5,687 nucleotides of DNA, taken from NCBI GenBank assembly GCA_902826155.1, contig CADEDU010000171.1, forward strand, positions 1 to 5,687. The letters are read 5' to 3'. Source of the stretch: an uncultured beta proteobacterium (GTDB lineage: Bacteria; Pseudomonadota; Gammaproteobacteria; Burkholderiales; SG8-39). The notes under the pieces are model-generated. The model saw nothing but the letters and a program-made list of their open reading frames with translations, ran no database searches and was not told the DNA's origin. A program made the translations under genes and the position numbers. Of this stretch, positions 1-5,687 are shown one piece after another; within the stretch, counting starts at the first letter, position 1, and each line of letters opens with the position of its first letter.

Positions 1-503
1 CCGGGCACGGCGGCGACCGCACACGCGCGGGAGATAAGGCCGCACGGGATCCACCCCCACAGCGCGCCGAGTGCAATCGCCTGGGGCAGCGATCTGGCCG
101 GAGCGATTCGCGCCGCGATCGGTGCGATGTGCCGCCACAGCCGCGCACCCACTCGCTCGAGCGGCGCGATGAGATGCGTGAAGCCGAGCAGATACAGACC
201 GGTGGCCACGAGCAGCACTGCGGCGACGACCATGAGCACGCGCTGCGCCGGCAATGCATGGTCGGCCAGCCACAGGAACGAGCCCACCGTACCGGCAACT
301 GCGCCCGCCGTGGCGTACGACGCGATCCGCCCGGTGTGATACCCCAGTACCAGCAGCACGTTCGTTCCGGGCGCGGGTGTGCCCGACTGCGTGGCGCGCG
401 ATCCCGCACAGAGCGTCGACACGATCCCGCCGCACATGGCCAGGCAATGGCCGCTGCCGAGCAGCCCGACGGTGAACGCGGCCAGAGCGAGTTCGAGGCT
501 CAT
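1..503 (-). CDS. SafE/TauE-type membrane protein (UreH-like domain), 3' end cut by window edge
   Basis: This is the N-terminal 167 residues of a polytopic inner-membrane protein, read from ATG at 503-501. It is open to the left edge, so roughly the last quarter is missing if the usual length of about 220-240 residues holds. Hallmarks of the sulfite exporter TauE/SafE family (UreH-like domain) are visible. Helix 1 carries GSGHCLAMCGG (residues 16-26, a His-Cys-x3-Cys pattern). Next come GYHTGRIASYATAGAVAG (54-71), a hydrophobic helix around 88-108, and WGWIPCGL (149-156). Members with this motif set commonly sit beside cbb3 oxidase genes. Their transported substrate is not firmly known, and a role in copper or thiol handling during oxidase assembly is an inference from context. 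The gene starts 34 bases after the stop of the upstream small gene. I see no strong ribosome binding site before the ATG, so its start is less certain than the family call. The motif usually reading GLVYS after PCG is GLISR here. Confidence 0.85.
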   Translation of the reverse strand, partial: MSLELALAAFTVGLLGSGHCLAMCGGIVSTLCAGSRATQSGTPAPGTNVLLVLGYHTGRIASYATAGAVAGTVGSFLWLADHALPAQRVLMVVAAVLLVATGLYLLGFTHLIAPLERVGARLWRHIAPIAARIAPARSLPQAIALGALWGWIPCGLISRACAVAAVP

Positions 504-537
504 TGCCCGACTCGTCGCTGCACTGGCGCGTGCGCGC

Positions 538-855
538 TTACTCGACGCGCGAAGTCTCGCGCAGCAGCAGCGTGCCTGCTGCCGCCAATACGCCGATCGC
601 CCAGAAGGCGAAGAATCCGATCGTGTAGATCGCGGTCCGTGAGAGCTCGAGCGTGGCACCGAACAAATGCAGATCCTCGGGATCGAACAGCGTGAAGAAG
701 ATCCCTTCGGCGATGCCTGCCACCAGGAACGCCGGCCAGAGAATGCACATCCATCGCTGGCAGCGCTGCGTCGGCTCGCGCGGGGCTTGAACGGCTTCGG
801 ATTCGGAATCGAATTCGGACTCGGATCGGGCGTCCTGGATCGGTACGATGCGCAT
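538..855 (-). CDS. Small two-helix membrane protein of unknown function in the cbb3 cluster
   Basis: The protein has 105 residues and I do not recognise a named family. The start at ATG 855-853 is chosen because a perfect GGAGG (865-861) lies five bases before it. An in-frame GTG at 867-865 overlaps that site and is less likely. The cytoplasmic-looking N-terminus holds an acidic, serine-rich run, SESEFDSESE (residues 11-20). It is followed by a basic stretch with two cysteines (RCQRWMC, 31-37). Two hydrophobic segments follow at about 38-57 and 75-98. Between them is a loop with LFDPEDLHLFG (56-66), and after them a short polar tail. From memory, small proteobacterial membrane proteins with a similar WPAFLxAG and FDPxDL pattern occur near oxidase genes, but I know of no assigned function. 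It lies between ccoH and a SafE-like gene, where ccoI and ccoS often stand. It resembles neither: no P-type ATPase motifs are present, and it is longer than CcoS and has two helices instead of one. A role in oxidase assembly is only a contextual guess. Confidence 0.82.
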   Translation of the reverse strand: MRIVPIQDARSESEFDSESEAVQAPREPTQRCQRWMCILWPAFLVAGIAEGIFFTLFDPEDLHLFGATLELSRTAIYTIGFFAFWAIGVLAAAGTLLLRETSRVE

Positions 856-995
856 GAGTTCCTCCACATGCGGGTGCTGCGATAGTCGGGGCAGAACGCA
901 GGCCGGGTCGCTGCATCGCGCGGTGCTCTGTTGTTCGATCGGCCAAGCTGGTCAACTTATCTCGATCATCCGAACGATCAACCGAAGCCATCAAC
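856..995 (-). other. Non-coding gap between ccoH and the small membrane protein gene
   Basis: This 140-base spacer is the longest non-coding stretch in the window. I see no convincing hairpin followed by a T run, so there is no clear terminator for ccoH. A weak sigma-70-like candidate reads TTGATC (981-976), a 16-base spacer, then TAAGTT (959-954). It matches 4 of 6 bases at -35 and 3 of 6 at -10, which is not enough to call a promoter. No full FNR/ANR box (TTGAT-N4-ATCAA) is present. Short direct repeats occupy its ccoH-proximal end, and the ribosome binding site of the next gene its other end. Confidence 0.5.
861..865 (-). promoter_or_regulatory. Strong ribosome binding site (GGAGG) deciding the start of the small membrane protein
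   Basis: The minus strand reads GGAGG followed by AACTC and then ATG at 855. This is ideal Shine-Dalgarno spacing. It favours ATG 855 over the upstream in-frame GTG at 867, and it suggests the gene is translated independently of ccoH, whose stop is about 140 bases upstream. Confidence 0.75.
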
Positions 996-998
996 CTA
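963..998. repeat. Short imperfect direct repeats, 12-13 base period, at the end of ccoH
   Basis: On the plus strand CGATCATCCGAA (963-974) is followed directly by CGATCAACCGAA (975-986), with one mismatch. A looser third copy is CCATCAACCTAC (988-999), matching 9 of 12 bases. On the coding (minus) strand this puts TTGAT-like blocks at 994-990, 981-977 and, as ATGAT, 969-965. The third copy runs into the ccoH stop codon. The 10-mer TCGATCGGCC occurs on both sides, at 935-944 and 1000-1009. The array could be a regulator site, a remnant of local duplication, or chance in a CGATC-rich sequence. Confidence 0.45.
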
Positions 999-1517
999 CT
1001 CGATCGGCCTGGCTTGCAGATGGAACTCGCGCTCGCTGGCAATGGTCCACTCGCCGCTTACGCGCCACGCTTCCGATTCGACGATGAGCCGGCGTTTCGG
1101 GCCGGTCATCGACGCGAGATTGGCGACGTAGACGCCGTTACCCGTAGCCGCGAGCGCGACTTGCCGATCGCCCTGCGCGTGGGTCGGATGGATGATCCGC
1201 AGCGTCAGCGCCGGCGGCCAGCGCACCGCATCGCTTGCGCTCAGAGCGATGGTCAGCGTCTCGCGATCAGGGTCATGGCGGCCGTCAGCCCGCAGCGCGA
1301 GCGTGCTTGCAGCGCGATCGCGCGTCAGCTCCCGATTGATCGCCATGCCGCGCTTGTAGTAGTCGTCGGCGACCAGGCCGTCGGCGCCGGAGAAGGCGAT
1401 GTAGATCGTGATAGTGCCGGCGACAATCGCGGCGATGGGCCATGAGGCCACGAACCACAACCAAGGCTGGCGATACCACGGAATAGCGGCGGCGTTGTTC
1501 AATGTGTGAGCGCTCAT
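996..1517 (-). CDS. ccoH: CcoH/FixH, cbb3 oxidase assembly protein
   Basis: This 173-residue protein belongs to the FixH family, needed for maturation or stability of the cbb3 oxidase complex. One N-terminal membrane helix (about residues 18-42, WLWFVASWPIAAIVAG onward) anchors it in the inner membrane, and the rest is a periplasmic beta-rich domain. The family-typical segment just after the helix is present: DGLVADDYYKRGMAINRE (46-63). The C-terminal part contains alternating strand-like stretches (85-112, 127-168), ending near GEWTIASEREFHLQ. The length is typical for the family. The start at ATG 1517-1515 overlaps the ccoG stop in ATGA. There is no clear Shine-Dalgarno sequence, so it is probably translated by coupling to ccoG. 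In other bacteria CcoH interacts directly with the oxidase subunits; here that is inferred from homology and position. No catalytic residues are expected. Confidence 0.93.
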   Translation of the reverse strand: MSAHTLNNAAAIPWYRQPWLWFVASWPIAAIVAGTITIYIAFSGADGLVADDYYKRGMAINRELTRDRAASTLALRADGRHDPDRETLTIALSASDAVRWPPALTLRIIHPTHAQGDRQVALAATGNGVYVANLASMTGPKRRLIVESEAWRVSGEWTIASEREFHLQARPIE

Positions 1518-2962
1518 CTGGGGACCATGAAGATCGCGCGCTCGTTAACCTTGATCGACTCGTCGTCGAGCGCACGGACGACGAATTCCATTCTGTTGGA
1601 CCCGGGCTGCGCCTTGCCCGGCGCGACCCGCACCCTGACCACCGCGGCGCGCGTGGTGGCGCCTGCGAGTTCCAGTGTCGGCGGAGTGGCCAGCGCAATC
1701 GTGTCGATGCCGTGCACCGCGATCTCGAAGCGCCGCGTCTGCTCCGCGGTGTTCATGATCTGCAGCCGGTAGGTGTTCTCGATGTAGCCGTCCTCGACCT
1801 CGCGGGCGAGCGCGCCACGATCACGGATCACGTCGACCTTGAGCGGGATGCGCAGCGCGAGCATGGTCGCGGCAGTGATCGCCAGCGCGAGCAGGATCGT
1901 GGTGTAGATGAGCACGCGCGGACGCAGCACGCGCGACCAGATCTGCTTGGGCGCCAGGTGCCGCTCGAGCCCGTTCTGCGTGGTGTAGCGGATCAGGCCG
2001 CGCGAATAGCCCATGCGATCCATGATCTGGTTGCAGCCGTCGACGCAGGCGGCGCAGCCGATGCATTCGTACTGCAGGCCCTTGCGGATGTCGATGCCGG
2101 TGGGGCATACCTGCACGCACACGCCGCAGTCGACGCAATCACCCAGCCCCTTCGCACGCGGATCGACCTTCTTCGAGCGTGATCCGCGCGGCTCGCCTCG
2201 TTGTGCGTCATAAGTGATGACCAGCGTGTCCTTGTCGAACATGGCGCTTTGGAAGCGCGCGTACGGACACATGTACTTGCAGACCTGCTCGCGCATCCAG
2301 CCGGCGTTGCCGTAGGTGGCGAAGCCGTAGAACAAGATCCAGAAGGTCTCCCACGGTCCGAGCGTGCTGGTGATCACCTCGGTGCCCAGATAACGGATCG
2401 GCGTGAAGTAGCCCACGAAGGTGAAGCCGGTCCACAACGCCACCGCGATCCAGGCCGCATGCTTGGTGCTTTTCAATGCGAACTTGCGCGCCGACAGGGG
2501 TGACGCATCGAGCTTCTGCTGTGCGTTGCGATCGCCTTCGATCTTGCGCTCGATCCACAGGAAAATTTCGGTATAGACCGTCTGCGGGCAGGCGTAGCCG
2601 CACCACAGTCGTCCCGCCACGGCCGTGAACAGGAACAACGACAACGCCGACAGCACGAGCAGGACGGTGAGATAGATGATGTCCTGCGGCCAGAACACCA
2701 GCCCGAAGATGTAGAACTTGCGCGCCGTCAGATCGAACAGCACCGCCTGACGGTCGTTCCAGGTGAGCCAGGGCGTGCCGTAGAAAACCAGCTGCGTGAA
2801 CCAGACCAGCGCCCAGCGCCAGCCGGCGAACCAGCCGTGCACGGCGCGCGGGTAGATCTTGCGCCGTACCTCGTAGAGCGAATGCTCGACGTCCTCTGGC
2901 TGGTTCGCGCGCGCAGCAGGCGCTGCCGCGGGCTTGCTGACGCTGTCCTCCCTGGCGTTCAT
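1514..2962 (-). CDS. ccoG: CcoG (FixG/RdxA family), membrane-bound cupric reductase for cbb3 assembly
   Basis: This is a 482-residue inner-membrane iron-sulfur protein. Characterised CcoG reduces Cu(II) to Cu(I) for delivery to the CuB site of CcoN. Hydrophobic segments lie at about 48-66, 83-116, 169-189, 203-219 and 348-370. Two CxxxCP motifs stand near the membrane: CGYACPQ (121-127) and CKYMCPY (228-234). A double 4Fe-4S ferredoxin domain follows, with C276, C279, C282, C286-P and C300, C303, C306, C310. The C-terminal 110 residues form the Ig-like FixG domain. I take ATG 2962-2960 as the start because it overlaps the ccoP stop in ATGA and gives the family length. An in-frame GTG at 2983 would add seven residues and overlap ccoP further. 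The gene in turn overlaps ccoH by four bases. All expected cluster cysteines are intact. Confidence 0.96.
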   Translation of the reverse strand: MNAREDSVSKPAAAPAARANQPEDVEHSLYEVRRKIYPRAVHGWFAGWRWALVWFTQLVFYGTPWLTWNDRQAVLFDLTARKFYIFGLVFWPQDIIYLTVLLVLSALSLFLFTAVAGRLWCGYACPQTVYTEIFLWIERKIEGDRNAQQKLDASPLSARKFALKSTKHAAWIAVALWTGFTFVGYFTPIRYLGTEVITSTLGPWETFWILFYGFATYGNAGWMREQVCKYMCPYARFQSAMFDKDTLVITYDAQRGEPRGSRSKKVDPRAKGLGDCVDCGVCVQVCPTGIDIRKGLQYECIGCAACVDGCNQIMDRMGYSRGLIRYTTQNGLERHLAPKQIWSRVLRPRVLIYTTILLALAITAATMLALRIPLKVDVIRDRGALAREVEDGYIENTYRLQIMNTAEQTRRFEIAVHGIDTIALATPPTLELAGATTRAAVVRVRVAPGKAQPGSNRMEFVVRALDDESIKVNERAIFMVPR

Positions 2963-3861
2963 GGGTTGCGCGACAGGCTCCACACATAGGCGGCCAGCAT
3001 GTGCACCTTGGCATCACCGAGAAAGTCCTTGTGCGCCGGCATGCGGTTGTTGCGGCCCTGATTGATCGCCGTGACGATCGCATCCGCGCCCGATCCGTAG
3101 AGCCACACCTTGTCGGTGAGGTTGGGAGCGCCCAGTTGCTGATTGCCCTTGCCGTCTGCGCCATGGCAGGCGGCGCATAGTGCGAACTTCTCCTTGCCGC
3201 GTTCGGCGCGCGCCGGTTCGTGATTGCTCTGCGACAGGCTGAGCACGTAGTGCGCGACGTCGAGGATGTTGTCGTCGTTGCCCACCGCCGCTCCCAACGG
3301 TGGCATCACGCCGGTCCGTCCGTCGGCGATGCTGGCCTTGATGGCTTCGGGGGTGTTGCCCCACAGCGAATCGGCGTCGGCCAGATTCGGGAAGCCCTTG
3401 GCACCGCGTGCATCGGAGCCGTGACAGCTCGCGCAGTAATTGAGGAACAACCGTTCACCGATCGCGCGTGCGGCGGGGTCGCCGGCCACCTGCTCGACCG
3501 GCATGGCGGCGTACTTCTGGAAGATCGGCCCCACGGTCGCGTCGGCCTGCTTCATCTCCTCGTCGTACTGCGCGGCCTGGCTCCAACCGAGGACGCCCTT
3601 GAAGGAACCCAGGCCCGGATAGAGTGCGAGATAGACGAACGAGAACGCGATCGTGATCCAGAACAGCCACAGCCACCAGCGCGGCAGCGGATTGTTGAAC
3701 TCCGCAAGGTTCTCGTCCCAGGCATGACCGGTCGTTTCGACCGACGTGCCGCTGGTGCGCATGCTGCTCATCGCCCACAGCAGCACGCCGCAGGCGACGA
3801 TCGAGACGATCGTGATGATCGCGATGTACAAGCTCACTACGTCGTTCACGAAATCGGCCAC
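2959..3861 (-). CDS. ccoP: CcoP, diheme cytochrome c subunit of cbb3 oxidase
   Basis: This 300-residue subunit accepts electrons from soluble or membrane cytochromes c and passes them towards CcoO and CcoN. Two membrane helices are visible, at about residues 11-31 and 62-81. They are joined by a cytoplasmic loop and followed by the motif LGSFKGVLGWSQ (84-95). The periplasmic part holds two c-type heme sites: CASCH (143-147) with likely axial Met186 in GVMPPLG, and CAACH (229-233) with likely Met274 in NNRMPAH. The length and heme count are normal; there is no third heme. The start is GTG at 3861-3859, preceded by GGAG (3871-3868) with a six-base spacer. That site lies inside the last codons of ccoQ, only three bases separate the genes, and ccoG overlaps the end. 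The DWLWGG motif often seen after the first heme reads DSLWGN here, a small deviation. Confidence 0.97.
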   Translation of the reverse strand: MADFVNDVVSLYIAIITIVSIVACGVLLWAMSSMRTSGTSVETTGHAWDENLAEFNNPLPRWWLWLFWITIAFSFVYLALYPGLGSFKGVLGWSQAAQYDEEMKQADATVGPIFQKYAAMPVEQVAGDPAARAIGERLFLNYCASCHGSDARGAKGFPNLADADSLWGNTPEAIKASIADGRTGVMPPLGAAVGNDDNILDVAHYVLSLSQSNHEPARAERGKEKFALCAACHGADGKGNQQLGAPNLTDKVWLYGSGADAIVTAINQGRNNRMPAHKDFLGDAKVHMLAAYVWSLSRNP

Positions 3862-3864
3862 GGC

Positions 3865-4011
3865 TTACTCCGCATCGTTGTTGTTCAGGATCACCTTGCC
3901 GCGCTCCTCCCAGCGTGCGCGGCGCGACGGCGCGAAGGCCCACCAGACCACGCCGAGGAAGGCGGCAAGCGACAGCAGGGTGGTCAGACCGCGAATCAGG
4001 TTGATGTCCAT
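3865..4011 (-). CDS. ccoQ: CcoQ, small cbb3 oxidase subunit
   Basis: This 48-residue protein is encoded between ccoO and ccoP, the canonical place for ccoQ (FixQ). It starts MDINLIRGLTTLLSLAAF and has a single membrane helix at about residues 7-27, ending in VVWWAF. A positively charged flank follows (SRRARW, 29-34), then a polar acidic tail ending NNNDAE. That is the usual CcoQ layout. CcoQ stabilises the interaction of CcoP with the CcoNO core. The start ATG 4011-4009 has AGGGGA (4023-4018) six bases upstream, overlapping the ccoO stop. The stop TAA is at 3867-3865. Family membership rests on position and topology as much as on sequence, since CcoQ proteins are poorly conserved. Confidence 0.92.
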   Translation of the reverse strand: MDINLIRGLTTLLSLAAFLGVVWWAFAPSRRARWEERGKVILNNNDAE

Positions 4012-4021
4012 GGCGTGTCCC

Positions 4022-4636
4022 CTATTGGCGTGCTTTGATCGTGGTGCCCAGCCCTTGCAGGTAGGCGATCAGGGCGTCGAGCTCGGTCTTGTCCTTCACC
4101 GATTCACCCGCCTTGGCGATGTCTTCGTCGGTGTAGGGAACGCCCAGGCGGCGCAGCGCGACCATCCGCGGCGCGACGTCATTCGTATCGATCGCGCTCT
4201 TCGCCAGCCAGCCGTAGGCGGGCATGTTCGATTCCGGCACGACATCGCGCGGGTTGATCAGGTGAATGCGGTGCCATTCGTCGGAGTAGCGTCCGCCCAC
4301 CCGCGCCAGATCCGGACCGGTGCGCTTCGAGCCCCACAGGAACGGGTGGTCGTACACAAACTCACCGGCCACCGAGTAGTGGCCGTAGCGCTCGGTTTCG
4401 GCGCGGAACGGTCGAATCATCTGCGAGTGGCAGTTGTAGCAACCCTCGCGGATGTAGACATCGCGGCCCATCAGGCGCAGACCGTCGTAGGGTTTGAGCC
4501 CGGCGACCGGCTCGGTGGTCGAGCGCTGATAGAACAGCGGCACGATCTCGACCAGGCCGCCGACGGCCACCACCAGGATGATGAGAACGATGAGCAGCGT
4601 GTTCGATCGTTCGATACTGCCGTGAGAAAACGCCAT
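4022..4636 (-). CDS. ccoO: CcoO, monoheme cytochrome c subunit of cbb3 oxidase
   Basis: This is a 204-residue membrane-anchored cytochrome c. One N-terminal helix spans about residues 12-34 ([19 protein letters not shown]), with the rest in the periplasm. The heme c site is CYNCH (66-70) within [15 protein letters not shown], a CcoO signature. Met138 in ESNMPAYGW is the likely axial ligand. Other family landmarks are [29 protein letters not shown] (starts at 87) and [14 protein letters not shown] (121-134). The protein passes electrons from CcoP to the low-spin heme b of CcoN. ATG 4636-4634 is supported by GGAG (4646-4643), 35 bases downstream of the ccoN stop. The length matches the family. 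Confidence 0.97.
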   Translation of the reverse strand: MAFSHGSIERSNTLLIVLIILVVAVGGLVEIVPLFYQRSTTEPVAGLKPYDGLRLMGRDVYIREGCYNCHSQMIRPFRAETERYGHYSVAGEFVYDHPFLWGSKRTGPDLARVGGRYSDEWHRIHLINPRDVVPESNMPAYGWLAKSAIDTNDVAPRMVALRRLGVPYTDEDIAKAGESVKDKTELDALIAYLQGLGTTIKARQ

Positions 4637-4642
4637 GCTGAT

Positions 4643-4646
4643 CTCC
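4643..4646 (-). promoter_or_regulatory. Ribosome binding site of ccoO (GGAG)
   Basis: GGAG on the minus strand lies six bases before ATG 4636, inside the 35-base ccoN-ccoO spacer. It supports the chosen ccoO start, and the spacer shows no terminator-like hairpin. Confidence 0.65.
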
Positions 4647-4671
4647 GGTTCGTTGTTGGTTGTCGGTGGAG

Positions 4672-5687
4672 TCAGTGAGCCGCCGCGGGTCGCAACACCG
4701 GGGCATCGACTGCCTTGCCCACTCCGATGGTGCGTGCGACGTTGTAGGCCATCACCAACATGCCGGTCAGGTAGAGCAGACCGCCCAACAGCCGGATCAT
4801 GTAGAACGGATACGTCGCCTTGACGCTCTCGACGAACGAGTAGGTGAGCGTGCCGTCCTCATTGAACGCGCGCCACATGAGCCCCTGCATCACCCCGGCG
4901 ATCCACATCGCGGCGATGTAGAGCACGATGCCGATGGTGGCGATCCAGAAGTGCACCTCGATCAGCCGCGTGCTGTACATCGCACCCTGGCCGAATAGGC
5001 GCGGGATCAGGAAGTAGATCGAGCCCATCGACACCAGGCCGACCCAGCCGAGCGCGCCCGAGTGCACATGGCCGATGGTCCAGTCGGTGTAGTGCGACAG
5101 CGCGTTGACCGTCTTGATCGACATCATCGGCCCTTCGAAGGTCGACATGCCGTAGAACGACAGCGAAACGATCAGGAAGCGCAGCACCGGGTCGTCACGC
5201 AGTTTGTGCCACGCGCCCGAGAGCGTCATGATGCCGTTGATCATTCCGCCCCACGACGGCGCGAGCAGGATCAGCGAGAACACCATGCCCAGCGATTGCG
5301 CCCAGTCGGGCAGGGCGGTGTAGTGCAGATGGTGCGGGCCGGCCCACATGTAGGTGAAGATGAGCGCCCAGAAGTGCACCACCGAGAGCCGGTACGAATA
5401 CACCGGACGTTCGGCCTGCTTCGGGATGAAGTAGTACATCATCCCGAGGAACCCGGCGGTGAGGAAGAACCCCACCGCGTTGTGCCCGTACCACCACTGC
5501 ACCATCGCGTCCTGCACGCCGGCGTAGGCCGAATACGATTTCCAGAAACTCACCGGCATCGCCGCGCTGTTGACGATGTGTAGCAGCGCCACCGTCAGGA
5601 TGAACGCGCCGAAGAACCAGTTGGCCACATAAATGTGCGCGACCTTGCGCTTGCCGATGGTGCCGAAGAACACGATCGCGTAGGCCA
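4672..5687 (-). CDS. ccoN: CcoN, catalytic subunit of cbb3 oxidase, 5' end cut by window edge
   Basis: This is the C-terminal part (about 337 residues) of the heme-copper oxidase subunit I that reduces oxygen to water and pumps protons. The reading frame is open through the right edge, with AYAI before the GTG codon at 5673, so that GTG is internal. Key residues align without gaps to Pseudomonas stutzeri CcoN numbering. The CuB ligands are His207 (WYGHNAV, codon 5484-5482) and His257-His258 (AGPHHLHY). The cross-linked Tyr251 is in FTYMWAG, and Glu323 is in FEGPMM. The high-spin and low-spin heme ligands are His345 and His347 in [10 protein letters not shown]. By this alignment about 139 N-terminal residues, including the first low-spin heme ligand, lie outside the window, and the full length would be near 476. 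Many membrane helices are evident, and the C-terminus ends in AAAH. It is the first gene of the ccoNOQP operon; its promoter is not in view. Confidence 0.97.
   Translation of the reverse strand, partial: AYAIVFFGTIGKRKVAHIYVANWFFGAFILTVALLHIVNSAAMPVSFWKSYSAYAGVQDAMVQWWYGHNAVGFFLTAGFLGMMYYFIPKQAERPVYSYRLSVVHFWALIFTYMWAGPHHLHYTALPDWAQSLGMVFSLILLAPSWGGMINGIMTLSGAWHKLRDDPVLRFLIVSLSFYGMSTFEGPMMSIKTVNALSHYTDWTIGHVHSGALGWVGLVSMGSIYFLIPRLFGQGAMYSTRLIEVHFWIATIGIVLYIAAMWIAGVMQGLMWRAFNEDGTLTYSFVESVKATYPFYMIRLLGGLLYLTGMLVMAYNVARTIGVGKAVDAPVLRPAAAH

Noticed and set aside
525..540. GCGCG-CA-CGCGC near-palindrome just after the small membrane protein stop as a terminator
   Set aside because: The loop would be only two bases and no T run follows, so it does not look like an intrinsic terminator.
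129..695. Plus-strand 188-codon open frame opposite the SafE-like gene and the small membrane protein
   Set aside because: Arginine-rich product spanning two minus-strand genes; no motifs. The minus-strand frames carry clear membrane-protein patterns.
865..867. GTG at 867 as start of the small membrane protein
   Set aside because: It overlaps the GGAGG site that is ideally spaced for ATG 855.
500..1042. Minus-strand 180-codon frame across the ccoH end and the gap
   Set aside because: It overlaps the small membrane protein gene in another frame and has an Arg/Ala/Ser-rich composition typical of a frame shadow.
1502..2182. Plus-strand 226-codon open frame opposite ccoG
   Set aside because: Antisense shadow of ccoG with Asp/Arg/His/Ala-rich composition and no ribosome binding site evidence.
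2208..3164. Minus-strand 318-codon frame across the end of ccoP and ccoG
   Set aside because: Shifted-frame shadow of ccoP and ccoG; Arg-rich and without motifs, while the true frames hold all heme and cluster cysteines.
3220..4038. Plus-strand 272-codon open frame opposite ccoP and ccoQ
   Set aside because: Antisense shadow of ccoP; low-complexity charged product, no recognisable domain.
3746..4678. Plus-strand 310-codon open frame opposite ccoO, ccoQ and the start of ccoP
   Set aside because: It runs antisense to well-supported genes. Its product is rich in Arg, His, Asp and Val without family motifs, and long antisense frames are expected at this GC content.

Overview
The window is a high-GC stretch, and every gene I can support lies on the minus strand. 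It holds most of a cytochrome cbb3 oxidase (C-family heme-copper oxidase) operon and its assembly genes. In transcription order, from high to low coordinates, it reads: ccoN (5' end cut by the window edge), ccoO, ccoQ, ccoP, ccoG, ccoH/fixH, a small two-helix membrane protein of unknown function, and a SafE/TauE-type membrane protein (3' end cut by the window edge). The gene order, the ccoNOQP-GH linkage and the protein sequences suggest a beta- or gammaproteobacterium that respires at low oxygen. I cannot name the genus from the sequence alone.

Region by region: 5687-4672 encodes the C-terminal 70% of CcoN, with the CuB ligands, the cross-linked tyrosine and the heme ligands His345/His347 intact. 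4636-4022 is the monoheme subunit CcoO. 4011-3865 is the 48-residue CcoQ, which is too short to appear in a routine open-reading-frame scan. 3861-2959 is the diheme subunit CcoP, starting at GTG. 2962-1514 is CcoG, a polyferredoxin-like cupric reductase. 1517-996 is CcoH. After a 140-base non-coding gap with short direct repeats come a 105-residue membrane protein (855-538) and a SafE-like protein (503 to the left edge).

The genes are tightly packed. ccoP-ccoG and ccoG-ccoH overlap by the four bases ATGA, and ccoO-ccoQ and ccoQ-ccoP are 10 and 3 bases apart. This implies one transcript with translational coupling. CcoN reduces oxygen at heme b3-CuB, CcoO and CcoP feed it electrons through c-type hemes, and CcoQ stabilises the complex. 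CcoG reduces Cu(II) for the CuB site, and CcoH helps assembly. The usual copper ATPase gene ccoI and the small gene ccoS are not seen between ccoH and the SafE-like gene, where many proteobacteria carry them. The small unknown membrane protein sits there instead. The operon promoter lies outside the window, upstream of ccoN.

This is mostly an ordinary, recognisable system. The points that deserve a second look are the unknown 105-residue protein, the cysteine and histidine pattern of the SafE-like protein, and the repeat-bearing gap between 856 and 995.
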